From assembly GCF_027943945.1 (NCBI RefSeq), contig NZ_AP027141.1, forward strand, positions 3,162,001-3,226,000: 64,000 nucleotides of DNA. Direction: 5' to 3'. Each line of letters begins with the position of its first letter. Positions within the stretch are counted from its first letter, which is position 1. Below the pieces are notes generated by a model. That model was not told the DNA's origin. It searched no databases and saw nothing but the letters and a program-made list of their open reading frames with translations. This document shows positions 8,030-16,071 of the stretch, in pieces. This DNA is from Microbacterium terricola (lineage in GTDB: Bacteria > Actinomycetota > Actinomycetes > Actinomycetales > Microbacteriaceae). Made by a program: the position numbers and the translations under genes.

Positions 8030-8035
8030 TAGTCT
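8030..8035 (+). promoter_or_regulatory. -10 element TAGTCT of the DUF2470 gene
   Basis: TAGTCT ends 6 nt before ATG 8042, which has no Shine-Dalgarno sequence. A leaderless transcript is expected. Confidence 0.5.
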
Positions 8036-8041
8036 GGGGAG

Positions 8042-8353
8042 ATGACCCACCGTTTCGACGCAGACGCGCTCGCGGGCGTCCTCGGCCACATGAACGACGA
8101 CCACGCCGACGACAACCTTCTGATCACGCGCGCGTTCTCGCTCGACGCCCAGATCGTGGCGGCTGAGATGACCGATTTCGACGGCGACGGCGGGCATTGG
8201 CAGGCGAGCCTCGCGGACGGTGCGACGCTCGATGTGCGCGTGCCGTGGCCCGGCGGGCCGATCACCGAGCGCCGCGAGGTGCGCCGAGAGATCGTCGCAC
8301 TGTACGACGAGGCGTGCCGGGTGCTGGGCGTGGAGCCCCGTCCGCACGCCTGA
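8042..8353 (+). CDS. DUF2470 domain protein (haem-utilisation associated)
   Basis: This 103-aa protein is a stand-alone DUF2470 domain: LAGVLGHMNDDHADDNLLI near the start holds the conserved His/Asp cluster, followed by MTDFDGDGGHWQ and EVRREIVALYDEAC. The same domain forms the C-terminus of HugZ-type haem-degrading proteins, where it contacts haem. It lies 67 nt upstream of a haem oxygenase gene, which supports a role in haem binding or delivery. The two have separate transcription signals. Confidence 0.85.
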   Translation: MTHRFDADALAGVLGHMNDDHADDNLLITRAFSLDAQIVAAEMTDFDGDGGHWQASLADGATLDVRVPWPGGPITERREVRREIVALYDEACRVLGVEPRPHA

Positions 8354-8384
8354 TTCCGCTCGCCACCCCTCTCGAAACAGGTGG

Positions 8385-8403
8385 TTAGGTTTAGCTAAGC
8401 TGA
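8385..8403 (+). promoter_or_regulatory. DtxR/IdeR-type iron box upstream of haem oxygenase
   Basis: The 19-mer TTAGGTTTAGCTAAGCTGA matches the actinobacterial DtxR consensus (TTAGGTTAGgCTAACCTAA) at 15 positions and keeps the dyad. It ends 4 nt before ATG 8408 and 16 nt before ATG 8420. Bound Fe-loaded repressor would block transcription of the haem oxygenase when iron is plentiful. Confidence 0.7.
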
Positions 8404-8419
8404 AGGTATGATGGGGCGC

Positions 8420-9082
8420 ATGAGCGACCCGATCCCGTTCTCCACCGCCCTGCGCGAGCGCTCCAGCACCGCCCACTCGTCGAGCGAGGGTGCCGGCTTC
8501 ATGTCCGACCTCATGAAGGGCGAGGGCACGCGCGACGACTACATCGCGCTCGTCGCGCAGCACTGGTTCATCTACGACGCCCTCGAGGCCGTGACCGACC
8601 GGATGCGTCACGACCCGATCGCGTCGGTGTTCATCAGCGAGAAGCTCACACGCGTGCCCGCGCTCGAAGCCGACCTGGCGTTCCTGCTGGGTGACGATTG
8701 GCGCGAGCAGATCACTCCGCTGCCGACCACCCAGCGGTACGTCGACCGCATCAACCGCGTGGGCGCCACGTGGGCCGGTGGCTTCGTCGCCCACCACTAC
8801 ACCCGGTACCTCGGCGACCTGTCGGGCGGCCAGTTCATCGGCAGACTGATGGCGCGGCGCTTCGGCTTCGAGACCAACGGCATCGGGTTCTACATCTTCA
8901 ACGACATCGCCGACCCGAAGGCGTTCAAGGACGTCTACCGCGAGCAGCTCGACGCCGCACCGTGGGATGCCGCCGAGCAGGAGCGCGTGATCGACGAGGT
9001 GCTCGTGGCGTACCAGTTCAACACCGACCTGTTCATCGACCTCGCTGCCGCGAAGGCCGAGTCCGCCTCGCAGGTCGCCTAG
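8420..9082 (+). CDS. hmuO: Biliverdin-producing haem oxygenase
   Basis: The 220-aa protein is a helical HO-1 fold haem oxygenase that opens haem to biliverdin, CO and free iron. The proximal His lies in SSTAHSSSEGAGFMSDLMKG, and the distal-helix signature is YLGDLSGGQFIGRLMARRFG (Gly-rich kink over haem). The length is standard. ATG 8420 is chosen because MSDPIPFSTALRERSS matches the usual family start and GGGG lies just upstream; ATG 8408 and 8411 are alternatives. The DtxR-type box directly upstream predicts induction under iron limitation. The adjacent DUF2470 gene probably works in the same haem pathway. Confidence 0.92.
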   Translation: MSDPIPFSTALRERSSTAHSSSEGAGFMSDLMKGEGTRDDYIALVAQHWFIYDALEAVTDRMRHDPIASVFISEKLTRVPALEADLAFLLGDDWREQITPLPTTQRYVDRINRVGATWAGGFVAHHYTRYLGDLSGGQFIGRLMARRFGFETNGIGFYIFNDIADPKAFKDVYREQLDAAPWDAAEQERVIDEVLVAYQFNTDLFIDLAAAKAESASQVA

Positions 9083-9118
9083 CCTCATCACGACCCGGAG
9101 GCAGGCGGATGCTGCGCC

Positions 9119-10483
9119 TCAGTGCGCGCGCATGAAGCGCTGCACGTCGGGGTCGACGCGGATGTCGCTCGGTCGCAGCGGACGCGTCAGGTAGAGGCCG
9201 TCGAGCGAGGTGAGCCGCGACAGCGCGACGTAGGTCTGCCCCGGGGCGAAGGCGCCGGAGCCGAGGTCGATGATCGCGCGCTCGTAGGTCTGCCCCTGCG
9301 ACTTGTGGATCGTCACCGCCCACGCCAGCCGCAGCGGGAACTGCGTGAACTCGGCCACCACGTCGCGGGTCAGCGACCGCGAGCCGGGGTCGTAGGCGTA
9401 GCGGAACTTCTCCCACACAGCCGGTTCGACGTCGTGCTCCTCGCCGTCGACCTCGACGCGGACCGTCTCGCCGGCGATGCGCGTGACGGTGCCGATCGTG
9501 CCGTTCACCCACCGCGGCGGCTCGGGGTAGCGGCCGATGTCGTTGCGCAGGAACATCACCTGCGCACCGACCTTGAGCTTGAGCTCCATGTCGGCCGGGT
9601 ACCCCGCCTCGCCGCGGCCGAAGTCGCCGCTCACCTCGGCCCGCGCCGTCTGCGAACGCCCGCCGAGCGCCTCGAGGTGGCGGCGGTTGATGTTGTTGAC
9701 GATGTCGTTGCGGGTGGCCAGCGTGATGATCGGCGTCTCGCCTTCCGCCGGCTCCGGGGGCGTGCGGGCACCCGTGTCGTTGAGCACCTGGGCGATGTCG
9801 GCCGTGACGCGGCCGTGCCTGACGGCGTTCAGCATGGCCTTGAACGCCGGGTCGGCTTGCCGGTGGATCTCGGTCAGCTCGCGGATGTTCAGGTGTGATC
9901 CGTACGGACCGAGCTCGGCGAAGCCCTCGAGAGAGGGCGCGGCGGCGAGCGCTGCCTCCGACCCCGCCCACACACGGGCGTCGAAGAACCAGAACGAGCG
10001 GTAGTGATCGCGCACATACCGCATCTCGTCGCCCCGCGGAGGAACCGGAGCGAGCTGGTACGGATCGCCGAACATCACCACCTGCACGCCTCCGAACGCT
10101 TCGGCGCGGCGGCCCCTGGCCTGCCGGAGTGAGCGGTCGATGGCATCCATGAGGTCGGCGTTGACCATCGAGATCTCATCGATCACGAGGGTGTCGATGG
10201 CGTTCAGGATCTTGCGCGCCGGCTCGGACTGCTCCAGCTGGCTGTCGGCGATGAGCCCGATCGGCAGGCGGAACAGCGAATGGATCGTCTGCCCCTCGAC
10301 GTTGAGCGCGGCGACGCCGGTCGGAGCGCAGATGGCGATCTGCTTGCTCGTGTTCCAGGCCAGATGCTGGAGGAGCGTCGACTTTCCGGTGCCGGCGCGT
10401 CCCGTCACGAACACGTGCTCCCGGGTGTCCTCGATCAGCCGGAAGAGGGCCTCCTGCTCGGCGGAGAGGGCAGGGGAGGTCAC
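9119..10483 (-). CDS. PIF1-like superfamily 1 DNA helicase
   Basis: The 454-aa protein is an SF1B helicase. Walker A is GRAGTGKS (about residues 28-35), Walker B is LVIDEISMV, motif III is VMFGDPYQLAP, and the C-terminal motif VI region is WAVTIHKSQGQTYERAIIDL followed by YVALSRLTSLDGLYL. Residues before motif I (SAEQEALFRLIEDTREHVF) match the PIF1/RecD2 Q-like region. It probably unwinds DNA 5' to 3' with ATP, in repair or fork restart. It stands alone between unlike genes. The GTG start at 10483 has TACCAT 6 nt upstream. Confidence 0.88.
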   Translation of the reverse strand: MTSPALSAEQEALFRLIEDTREHVFVTGRAGTGKSTLLQHLAWNTSKQIAICAPTGVAALNVEGQTIHSLFRLPIGLIADSQLEQSEPARKILNAIDTLVIDEISMVNADLMDAIDRSLRQARGRRAEAFGGVQVVMFGDPYQLAPVPPRGDEMRYVRDHYRSFWFFDARVWAGSEAALAAAPSLEGFAELGPYGSHLNIRELTEIHRQADPAFKAMLNAVRHGRVTADIAQVLNDTGARTPPEPAEGETPIITLATRNDIVNNINRRHLEALGGRSQTARAEVSGDFGRGEAGYPADMELKLKVGAQVMFLRNDIGRYPEPPRWVNGTIGTVTRIAGETVRVEVDGEEHDVEPAVWEKFRYAYDPGSRSLTRDVVAEFTQFPLRLAWAVTIHKSQGQTYERAIIDLGSGAFAPGQTYVALSRLTSLDGLYLTRPLRPSDIRVDPDVQRFMRAH

Positions 10484-10489
10484 CGACTC

Positions 10490-10495
10490 ATGGTA
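10490..10495 (-). promoter_or_regulatory. -10 element TACCAT of the PIF1-like helicase gene
   Basis: On the minus strand TACCAT lies exactly 6 nt before GTG 10483, consistent with leaderless transcription. Confidence 0.4.
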
Positions 10496-10553
10496 GCCGT
10501 GGCCGCGCCCGCGCCCGGCGGCGCCTCCCGGTGTCGTCCCAGCCCGCTGTTCC

Positions 10554-10559
10554 TAGACT
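10554..10559 (+). promoter_or_regulatory. -10 element TAGACT of the gene at 10566
   Basis: TAGACT is 6 nt before GTG 10566. With the TSS 7 nt after the hexamer, the mRNA would begin at the start codon. Confidence 0.5.
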
Positions 10560-10565
10560 GGTGCC

Positions 10566-11633
10566 GTGACTGAGGATGCGAAGCAGGCGGAACCCCGCCG
10601 ACACCGGCATCTGGCGCGAGATCTCGTCCTCATCTCCCTCTCCTGTGTCCTGCTCCTCGGCGCCCTCGGCGCCGGTGCGGTCACCGTGTACCGCCAGTTC
10701 TACAGCCCCACCGCGTTCGTGCAGCACTACCTCGACCTGCTGGCCCACGGCCGTGCCGCCGATGCGCTGACCATCGCCGGGGTGGCGGTCGACTCGACCG
10801 ACCTCGATGCCGCGGGCCTCGACCCGGACGCATCCGACGCGCTGCTCCGGCGCGCCGCGCTGGCCTCCCTCGACGACATCGAGATCACCGAGGAGCGGGT
10901 CGAGGGCGACACCGCCTTCGTCACCGTCGACTACACCGCCGGCGGCTACCCGGGCAGAACGACGTTCGAGGTCGCCCGCGACGGGATGATCGGCGTGGTG
11001 CCGGCCTGGCGGTTCGCGACGAGCCCGCTGGCGGTGCTCGATCTGACCGTGCAGGGCTCGATGGCGTTCGATGTGAACGGGTTCGAGCTCGACAAGCGCC
11101 AGGTCTCGCCGGAAGGCGTCGACGCCGACCCGCGTGCACCGCTGTCGATGCTGGTCTTCTCCCCCGGCGCCTACGCGGTCTCGGTCGACACGGCCGTCTC
11201 GGCCACACCGGGCGTGGCCGTCCTCTCCGACAGCCCGTTCACCGACGTCGCAGTCGAGGTGCAGGCCGAGCCCACCGACGAGTTCGTCGCGGTCGTGCAG
11301 GACCGGGTGTCGGAGTTCCTCAGCAGCTGCGCCACCCAGCAGGTGCTGCAGCCGACGGGCTGCCCGTTCGGCTACTTCGTCGAGGACCGCATCGCCTCCC
11401 TGCCGGCCTGGGAGATCACCGATCAGCCGCGCGTGAGCGTGCGCGCCGACGGCGCCGACTGGAAGATCCCCTCCACCGAGGGCGTCGCCCGCATCTCGGT
11501 CCAGATCCAGTCGCTCTTCGACGGCACGATCCGCGAGGTCGTCGAAGAGGTGCCCTTCGTCGTGACCGGGGCGATCAGCATCCTGCCCGACGGCGCGGCG
11601 TCCATCCAGGTCACGGGCGTCGACACCCGCTGA
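10566..11633 (+). CDS. Membrane-anchored protein of unknown function
   Basis: The 355-aa protein starts with a basic cytosolic tail, one hydrophobic helix (LVLISLSCVLLLGALGAGAV, residues of about 19-38) and then a large extracytoplasmic part. That part begins with an NTF2-like segment (FVQHYLDLLAHGRAADALTI) followed by several beta-rich repeats (VEGDTAFVTVDYTAGGYPGR, VAVEVQAEPTDEFVAVVQDR). Two Cys (SSCATQ, TGCPFG) may form a disulphide. I recognise the architecture from actinobacterial membrane proteins without known function. It is convergent with the CopD-CtaG gene, 7 nt away. Confidence 0.7.
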   Translation: MTEDAKQAEPRRHRHLARDLVLISLSCVLLLGALGAGAVTVYRQFYSPTAFVQHYLDLLAHGRAADALTIAGVAVDSTDLDAAGLDPDASDALLRRAALASLDDIEITEERVEGDTAFVTVDYTAGGYPGRTTFEVARDGMIGVVPAWRFATSPLAVLDLTVQGSMAFDVNGFELDKRQVSPEGVDADPRAPLSMLVFSPGAYAVSVDTAVSATPGVAVLSDSPFTDVAVEVQAEPTDEFVAVVQDRVSEFLSSCATQQVLQPTGCPFGYFVEDRIASLPAWEITDQPRVSVRADGADWKIPSTEGVARISVQIQSLFDGTIREVVEEVPFVVTGAISILPDGAASIQVTGVDTR

Positions 11634-11640
11634 GCGGCGG

Positions 11641-13677
11641 TCAGCCGCGCGTGCGCGCGTCGCGCTCGGCCAGCGCCGCCAGCCGCGCGTTGTAGGCCTC
11701 GAGCTCGGCGTCGCCCGTGCGATCGGCGTGCCGGTCACTGCGCCGCTGGTTGCGCTCGTCGCTGCGACTCCACTGGATCGCGACGGTGATCGCCAGGATC
11801 AGCGTCGGGATCTCGCCGATCGACCACGCCACGCCTCCGCCGACGTACTGGTCCTGGAGCGGGGTCGCCCCCCAGGTGCGGCCCATCGCGCCGAACCATT
11901 CCGCGACCATCAGCCCGGACTGCATCATGATCGCGATGCCGAAGAACGCGTGCATCGCCATCACCGCGATGAGGATGAGCAGCCGGAACGGGTAGGGCGC
12001 GCGGTACGGCACCGGGTCCACGCCGATCAGCGAGAGCACGAACAGGTAGCCCGTGATGAGGAAGTGCGCCGTCATCCACTCGTGCCCGATGTGGTCGTAC
12101 AGCGACCAGCGGAACAGGTCGGTGTAGTAGAAGATCCACAGCGACCCGATGAACAGCGCGGCGGCGACGAACGGGTTGGTCACCACCCGCGAGACCGGCG
12201 AGTGCACGGCCCAGAGGATCCATTCGCGTCCTCCGCGCGTACCGTCTTCGCGCCTGCGGATCGCGCGGGCCGCCAGCGTCACCGGCGCCCCGGCGACGAG
12301 GGCCAGCGGGATCGCCATGGTCAGCAGCATGTGCCCCACCATGTGCACGCTGAACAGGTAGTCCTGGTACGCGTTCACCGGGCCGCAGGTCACCCACACG
12401 AGCAGCAGCATCCCGATCGTCCACAGGATGGTGCGGTGCATCGGCCATCGGTCGCCGCGACTGCGCAGTCGCCACACGCCGGCGAAGTAGAAGAACAGCC
12501 CGAAGCCGGCGGCGAAGGCCCACAGCAGGTCGATCTCGGTGGCGGTGAACCAGCGCGAGAGCGTCAGCTCCGGCGGCAGGGCCGATCCGGTGAGGATCTG
12601 CGCCGGCGTCTGCACGGAGGGCAGCTCGGTGCCGCCGGGCGGCGGCGTCTGCGCGAGCGCGGCGGCGGCGCCGCTCGCGACGCCCATGAAGGCGAGCTCG
12701 AGGGCGATGAGCCCCCAGAAGCGGCGGGACGCCGCATCCTCTCCGACGCGGGAGATCAGCCGCCGCCGGTACCAGGCGCCCAGTAGCCCGAGTGCGATGA
12801 GCGCGACGATCTTGACGATGAGGATCACGCCGTACGGCGAGGCCAGGGCGGTCCAGTCGGCGAGGCCGACCACGGCTCGCACGGTGCCGGAGATCGCCAC
12901 GACCACGAAGGCGACGAGCGCGATCGTCGAGTAGCGGCCGAGCACGGTGGCCATCTGCTGCCGGCCGACCACCGCGCGGACGACCACCATGAGCAGGAGC
13001 CCGCCGAGCCACACCGCGGCGCCGATGATGTGCAGCACGATCGCCATGGTGGCCGCGTTGTGGTTCGCCTCGTCGCCGGAGTGTCCGAGCGTGCCCATCG
13101 GCACGAGGGCGGCGATCGCGAGCAGGGCCACGAACAGGGTCGCCGTCCACGAGCGCACGGCGAACGTCAGCACCGTGAGCACGGCGGCGGCGATCGTCGT
13201 GATCAGCCAGGCCCGTCCCGGCTCGGTCTCGGTGAGGTAGCGGCCGAGCTGCGCCCCGAACTCGGGGGCGGCGCTGACAGCGGGGTTGAAGGCGTCGACG
13301 AACGTGAGGAACCCGGTCGCGGCCGCGGCCACCGTGAAGACGGCGGAGCTCAACGAGGCGAGGTCGAGTGACGCGTCGAACTCGCGGGTGCCGGCCTCCA
13401 GGGCGAACAGCGCGACGACCAAGGCGCCGACCGTCCCCGCGGCGGAGAGGTTGACGGCCAGCGTCGCGAGCGGGAGTCCCCAGCGGACGGCGGGGCCTGG
13501 ATCGCCGATCACGAGCGGCGCGGCTCCCCCTCCGAAGGCGAGGGCCCATATCGCGGTGACGAGCGCGGCGACCACCAGGATGAGGGGGCCGATGGCCCGC
13601 AGCGCGCGGGGCGAGATCCCGCCGGCGGCCGCTGTGCGCGGCGCGTCGGCACCGTGCGGGGCGGGCGTGGGGATCAC
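11641..13677 (-). CDS. CopD-CtaG fusion: copper transport and cytochrome oxidase assembly protein
   Basis: The 678-aa polytopic protein joins two domains. Residues of about 20-330 form a CopD-type copper permease (TLGHSGDEANHNAATMAIVL, HIIGAAVWLGGLLLM with metal-binding His). Residues of about 370-640 form a CtaG/Caa3 assembly domain (VWVTCGPVNAYQDYLFSVHM, GHMLLTMAIPLALVAGAPVT, HEWMTAHFLITGYLFV). Such fusions are common in actinobacteria and serve copper supply to cytochrome c oxidase. The C-terminal 50 residues are a charged coiled tail (ELEAYNARLAALAERDA). GTG 13677 has TAGGCT 6 nt upstream. Confidence 0.9.
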   Translation of the reverse strand: MIPTPAPHGADAPRTAAAGGISPRALRAIGPLILVVAALVTAIWALAFGGGAAPLVIGDPGPAVRWGLPLATLAVNLSAAGTVGALVVALFALEAGTREFDASLDLASLSSAVFTVAAAATGFLTFVDAFNPAVSAAPEFGAQLGRYLTETEPGRAWLITTIAAAVLTVLTFAVRSWTATLFVALLAIAALVPMGTLGHSGDEANHNAATMAIVLHIIGAAVWLGGLLLMVVVRAVVGRQQMATVLGRYSTIALVAFVVVAISGTVRAVVGLADWTALASPYGVILIVKIVALIALGLLGAWYRRRLISRVGEDAASRRFWGLIALELAFMGVASGAAAALAQTPPPGGTELPSVQTPAQILTGSALPPELTLSRWFTATEIDLLWAFAAGFGLFFYFAGVWRLRSRGDRWPMHRTILWTIGMLLLVWVTCGPVNAYQDYLFSVHMVGHMLLTMAIPLALVAGAPVTLAARAIRRREDGTRGGREWILWAVHSPVSRVVTNPFVAAALFIGSLWIFYYTDLFRWSLYDHIGHEWMTAHFLITGYLFVLSLIGVDPVPYRAPYPFRLLILIAVMAMHAFFGIAIMMQSGLMVAEWFGAMGRTWGATPLQDQYVGGGVAWSIGEIPTLILAITVAIQWSRSDERNQRRSDRHADRTGDAELEAYNARLAALAERDARTRG

Positions 13678-13683
13678 TGATCC

Positions 13684-13689
13684 AGCCTA
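13684..13689 (-). promoter_or_regulatory. -10 element TAGGCT of the CopD-CtaG gene
   Basis: On the minus strand TAGGCT lies 6 nt before GTG 13677, the leaderless arrangement. Confidence 0.5.
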
Positions 13690-13701
13690 GGCGACACGCA
13701 G

Positions 13702-13734
13702 AAGGGGGATGCCGCGAGTCGCGGCATCCCCCTT
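13702..13734. terminator. Strong hairpin downstream of the HU gene
   Basis: AAGGGGGATGCCGC and its exact complement are separated by GAGTC, a perfect 14-bp stem. It starts 20 nt beyond the HU stop codon. The trailing T tract is poor, as often in actinobacterial terminators. Confidence 0.75.
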
Positions 13735-13753
13735 CGAGGCGGTGTGCGTCAGA

Positions 13754-14041
13754 TTACTTGACGGCGGCCTTCAGCTTCGAGCCCGCGGTGACCTTGACGC
13801 GCTTGCCGGCCGGGATCTTGATCTCGGCGCCGGTCTGGGGGTTGCGGCCGGTACGGGCCGAGGTGGCGACCTGCTCGAACGAGAGCCAGCCGGGGATCGA
13901 GACCTTGTTGCCGGCGGCGACAGCGTCGGAGACGGTCGAGAAGAGCGAGTCGAGAACGCTCGACACCTTCGCCTGGCTCTCACCGGTCGCGCTCGCGATG
14001 CTCGCAACGAGCTCGGTCTTGGTGATGGTCTTGTCGGCCAT
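13754..14041 (-). CDS. hup: HU-family nucleoid DNA-binding protein
   Basis: The 95-aa protein is a complete short HU: MADKTITKTELVASIASATG at the N-terminus, the dimer core VSSVLDSLFSTVSDAVAAG, and the DNA-binding arm with RTGRNPQTGAEIKIPAGKRV, ending KLKAAVK. The long Lys/Ala-rich tail of mycobacterial HupB is absent, as in Microbacteriaceae. HU bends and compacts DNA. GGAGG stands 8 nt before ATG 14041, and an 85-nt leader with a stem-loop precedes it, so translation may be regulated. Confidence 0.95.
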   Translation of the reverse strand: MADKTITKTELVASIASATGESQAKVSSVLDSLFSTVSDAVAAGNKVSIPGWLSFEQVATSARTGRNPQTGAEIKIPAGKRVKVTAGSKLKAAVK

Positions 14042-14112
14042 GTTGTTGTCCTCCAGGCGGCGGAACCGTCGCCATCTTCATTGCGGGAACCGGAGCGCTC
14101 GTGCCTCCGGCT

Positions 14113-14129
14113 GGTCGGTACGACCGACC
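14113..14129 (-). promoter_or_regulatory. Stem-loop at the 5' end of the HU leader
   Basis: GGTCGGT and ACCGACC form a perfect 7-bp stem around a 3-nt loop. It lies just after the expected transcription start and could stabilise the HU mRNA. Confidence 0.4.
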
Positions 14130-14132
14130 CCG

Positions 14133-14138
14133 AATATA
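14133..14138 (-). promoter_or_regulatory. -10 element TATATT of the HU gene
   Basis: TATATT on the minus strand is the best -10 hexamer in the 200-nt gap. A palindrome TTCCGCGGAA (14145-14154) lies 6 nt upstream, within the spacer. No good -35 is visible. Confidence 0.5.
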
Positions 14139-14244
14139 CCCACGTTCCGCGGAATCACGCGGATTTCACGGCATTCGGGGTCATCTTCACGGCGTGTCGG
14201 GGGTCTGCTGTGACGAATGTGGCCGATGTGACGGCGCGGGCGGC

Positions 14245-14835
14245 TCAGGCCGCGGCAGCCAGCACGCCCCGCGCAGTGCGTGCGAAGGCGACGGCCACGC
14301 GGTCGCTGCCGTCGAGATACCCGCCGACCAGGGCGGCGTCGCGGAGCAGGACGAGGGATGCTGCCACCTCCGCGGGCTCGGTCAGCCCTGCCGCGGTCGC
14401 CAGCTGCTCGAGGGTCGCCCGGAACCACTCGCGGTGGTCGCCGATCAGCGCGCGCACGGGTCCATCGTCGGGGTACTCCGCCGCGGCGTTGATGAAGGGG
14501 CAGCCGCGCGTGTGTCGCTCACGGATGTCCTGCTCGATGCCCGCCACGACGAGATCGAGCAGCACGTGGGGGTCGGAGGACTGTCCGGCCGCAGCGGCGA
14601 AGAGGGTGCGCAGCTGCGCGTCCTCCCCCTGCAGGTAGGCGAGGACGAGCCCTTCCTTGCCGGCGAACTGCTTGTACATCGTCGCCCTGGTGACGCCGGC
14701 GGCCTCGATGATGCGGTCGACGCCGACGGCGTGGATGCCCTCGTTGTAGAAGAGCTCGGTCGCCGTATCCAGCAGGCGCTGCCGCGCCGGCGAGATGCGG
14801 GGTGCCGCAGGCTCTGCGGCTGTGGTGGTGCTCAT
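14245..14835 (-). CDS. TetR-family transcriptional repressor
   Basis: The 196-aa protein has an N-terminal TetR helix-turn-helix: RQRLLDTATELFYNEGIHAV, then VDRIIEAAGVTRATMYKQFA with recognition helix ATMYKQF, and KEGLVLAYL. The C-terminal ligand domain contains ERHTRGCPFINAAAEYPDD, typical of TetR_C subfamilies that sense small hydrophobic or electrophilic ligands. SD AGGAGG is 4-5 nt before ATG 14835. It is divergent from the alpha/beta hydrolase at 14983 with a dyad operator between them, so it probably represses the hydrolase and itself. Confidence 0.88.
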   Translation of the reverse strand: MSTTTAAEPAAPRISPARQRLLDTATELFYNEGIHAVGVDRIIEAAGVTRATMYKQFAGKEGLVLAYLQGEDAQLRTLFAAAAGQSSDPHVLLDLVVAGIEQDIRERHTRGCPFINAAAEYPDDGPVRALIGDHREWFRATLEQLATAAGLTEPAEVAASLVLLRDAALVGGYLDGSDRVAVAFARTARGVLAAAA

Positions 14836-14880
14836 GTTTCCTCCTGCGGGACCATCGTGTCACTGATTTCGGGAATACTC

Positions 14881-14909
14881 TTGCGTAGATAGAACGTTCG
14901 GTCTACCAT
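14881..14909 (+). promoter_or_regulatory. Promoter and TetR-type operator between divergent genes
   Basis: A dyad TAGAACGTTCGGTCTA (14890-14905, 12 of 16 positions symmetric) resembles TetR sites of the TAGACCGnnCGGTCTA form. TTGCGT (14881-14886) and TACCAT (14904-14909), 17 nt apart, could be -35 and -10 of the hydrolase gene, so bound repressor would cover the promoter. Confidence 0.55.
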
Positions 14910-14982
14910 CAGGATTCATCAGCCGGAACAGACCGGCTCCGCGAACCGCACACAAAGCACCACCACACTCAAGGAGAAGGAA

Positions 14983-15813
14983 ATGAACACCACCACCAAG
15001 GCCCCCATCGTCCTCATCCACGGTCTCTGGATGACCCCGAAGAGCTGGGACACCTGGGCCGAGCGCTTCCGTGCCGCCGGTCACGACGTGATCGTCCCCG
15101 GCTGGCCCGGAATCGACGACCGCACGGTCGAGGACATCCGCTCGAACCCCGCCGCGCTGAAGGGCGTCGGCCTCAAGAACATCGCCGACCACTACGAGGA
15201 GATCATCCGCGCACTGCCGCAGAAGCCGATCATCATGGGCCACTCGTTCGGCGGCGTGATCACGCAGATGCTCGCCGACCGCGGACTCGGTGTCGCGTAC
15301 GTGGGTGTCGAGCCGGGACAGACCGCCGGCGTCACCGCCCTCCCGGCATCCACTCTCTGGACGGGGACCCCGATCCTCTCCAACCCCTTCGGCCGCAACG
15401 GCGCCAAGCCGCTCAGCAAGCGCCACTTCCACTTCACCTTCGGCAACGACCTCCCGCGCGCCGAGTCCGACAAGATCTGGAAGGACTACGCGGTCAACTC
15501 CTACAACCGGGTGTTCTTCGAGGGCGTCACCTCGGTGCTCAACGAGAAGGGCGGCGTCACGCACGTCGACTACGGCCGCACCGACCGTGCTCCGCTGCTC
15601 ATCCTCACCGGCGAGATCGACCACGTCGTGCCCCCGGCCATCGGCAAGGCGATCGTGAAGAAGTACCACGCCAGCGGCAGCCCCGCGACGGTGGACTACA
15701 AGGAGTTCCCGGGTCGCACGCACCGCATCGTCAGCCAGGACGGGTGGGAAGAGGTCGCCGACTACGCGCTCGAGTGGGCCACGTCGCACGCTGCGCAGAC
15801 CGCCGCAGCCTGA
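14983..15813 (+). CDS. Alpha/beta hydrolase
   Basis: The 276-aa protein is a cytosolic alpha/beta hydrolase. Oxyanion region VLIHGLWMTPKSWDTW, nucleophile elbow GHSFGG (about residues 86-91), acid Asp in LTGEIDHVVPP, and His in FPGRTHRIV make a complete triad. The substrate is unknown; close homologues are often induced by xenobiotics or oxidants through a TetR partner. GGAGAAGG about 8 nt upstream supports ATG 14983. It is the likely target of the divergent TetR gene and is followed by a strong terminator. Confidence 0.87.
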   Translation: MNTTTKAPIVLIHGLWMTPKSWDTWAERFRAAGHDVIVPGWPGIDDRTVEDIRSNPAALKGVGLKNIADHYEEIIRALPQKPIIMGHSFGGVITQMLADRGLGVAYVGVEPGQTAGVTALPASTLWTGTPILSNPFGRNGAKPLSKRHFHFTFGNDLPRAESDKIWKDYAVNSYNRVFFEGVTSVLNEKGGVTHVDYGRTDRAPLLILTGEIDHVVPPAIGKAIVKKYHASGSPATVDYKEFPGRTHRIVSQDGWEEVADYALEWATSHAAQTAAA

Positions 15814-15818
15814 CCGCC

Positions 15819-15856
15819 GCGAAAGGCCCGGGACTCGATGATCCCGGGCCTTTCGC
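15819..15856 (+). terminator. Hairpin terminator after the alpha/beta hydrolase
   Basis: GCGAAAGGCCCGGGA pairs perfectly with TCCCGGGCCTTTCGC over an 8-nt loop, starting 6 nt after the stop codon. The stem is 15 bp. Confidence 0.85.
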
Positions 15857-15900
15857 GTGCCCGGGGCTCGCGCCGGCGGCTCCCGCCTCGGCATCACCGT

Positions 15901-15982
15901 CGCCGAAACTCCTGTTCTGGCGCACACAGGATGCTGGATGCCGGAAACCTCCTGTCTCCGCCAGAACACCTGTTTTGGCGGA
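15901..15982. repeat. Intergenic palindromic repeat family 1, copy 1
   Basis: About 82 bp starting CGCCGAAACTCCTGTTCTGG and ending CGCCAGAACACCTGTTTTGG. The ends are imperfect inverted repeats of each other (CCTGTTCTGGCG against CGCCAGAACACCTG). Two more copies lie at 17264-17341 and 36371-36452. This copy lies between the terminator and the esterase gene. Confidence 0.7.
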
Positions 15983-16071
15983 GGGGGAGTGGTGGTTTTG
16001 GCAAAGCGGGAGTGCTGGTTTTGCAAAGAGGGGAAACGTCGGCAGGAGCGGGTGAACCCGGATGCCGGGGC

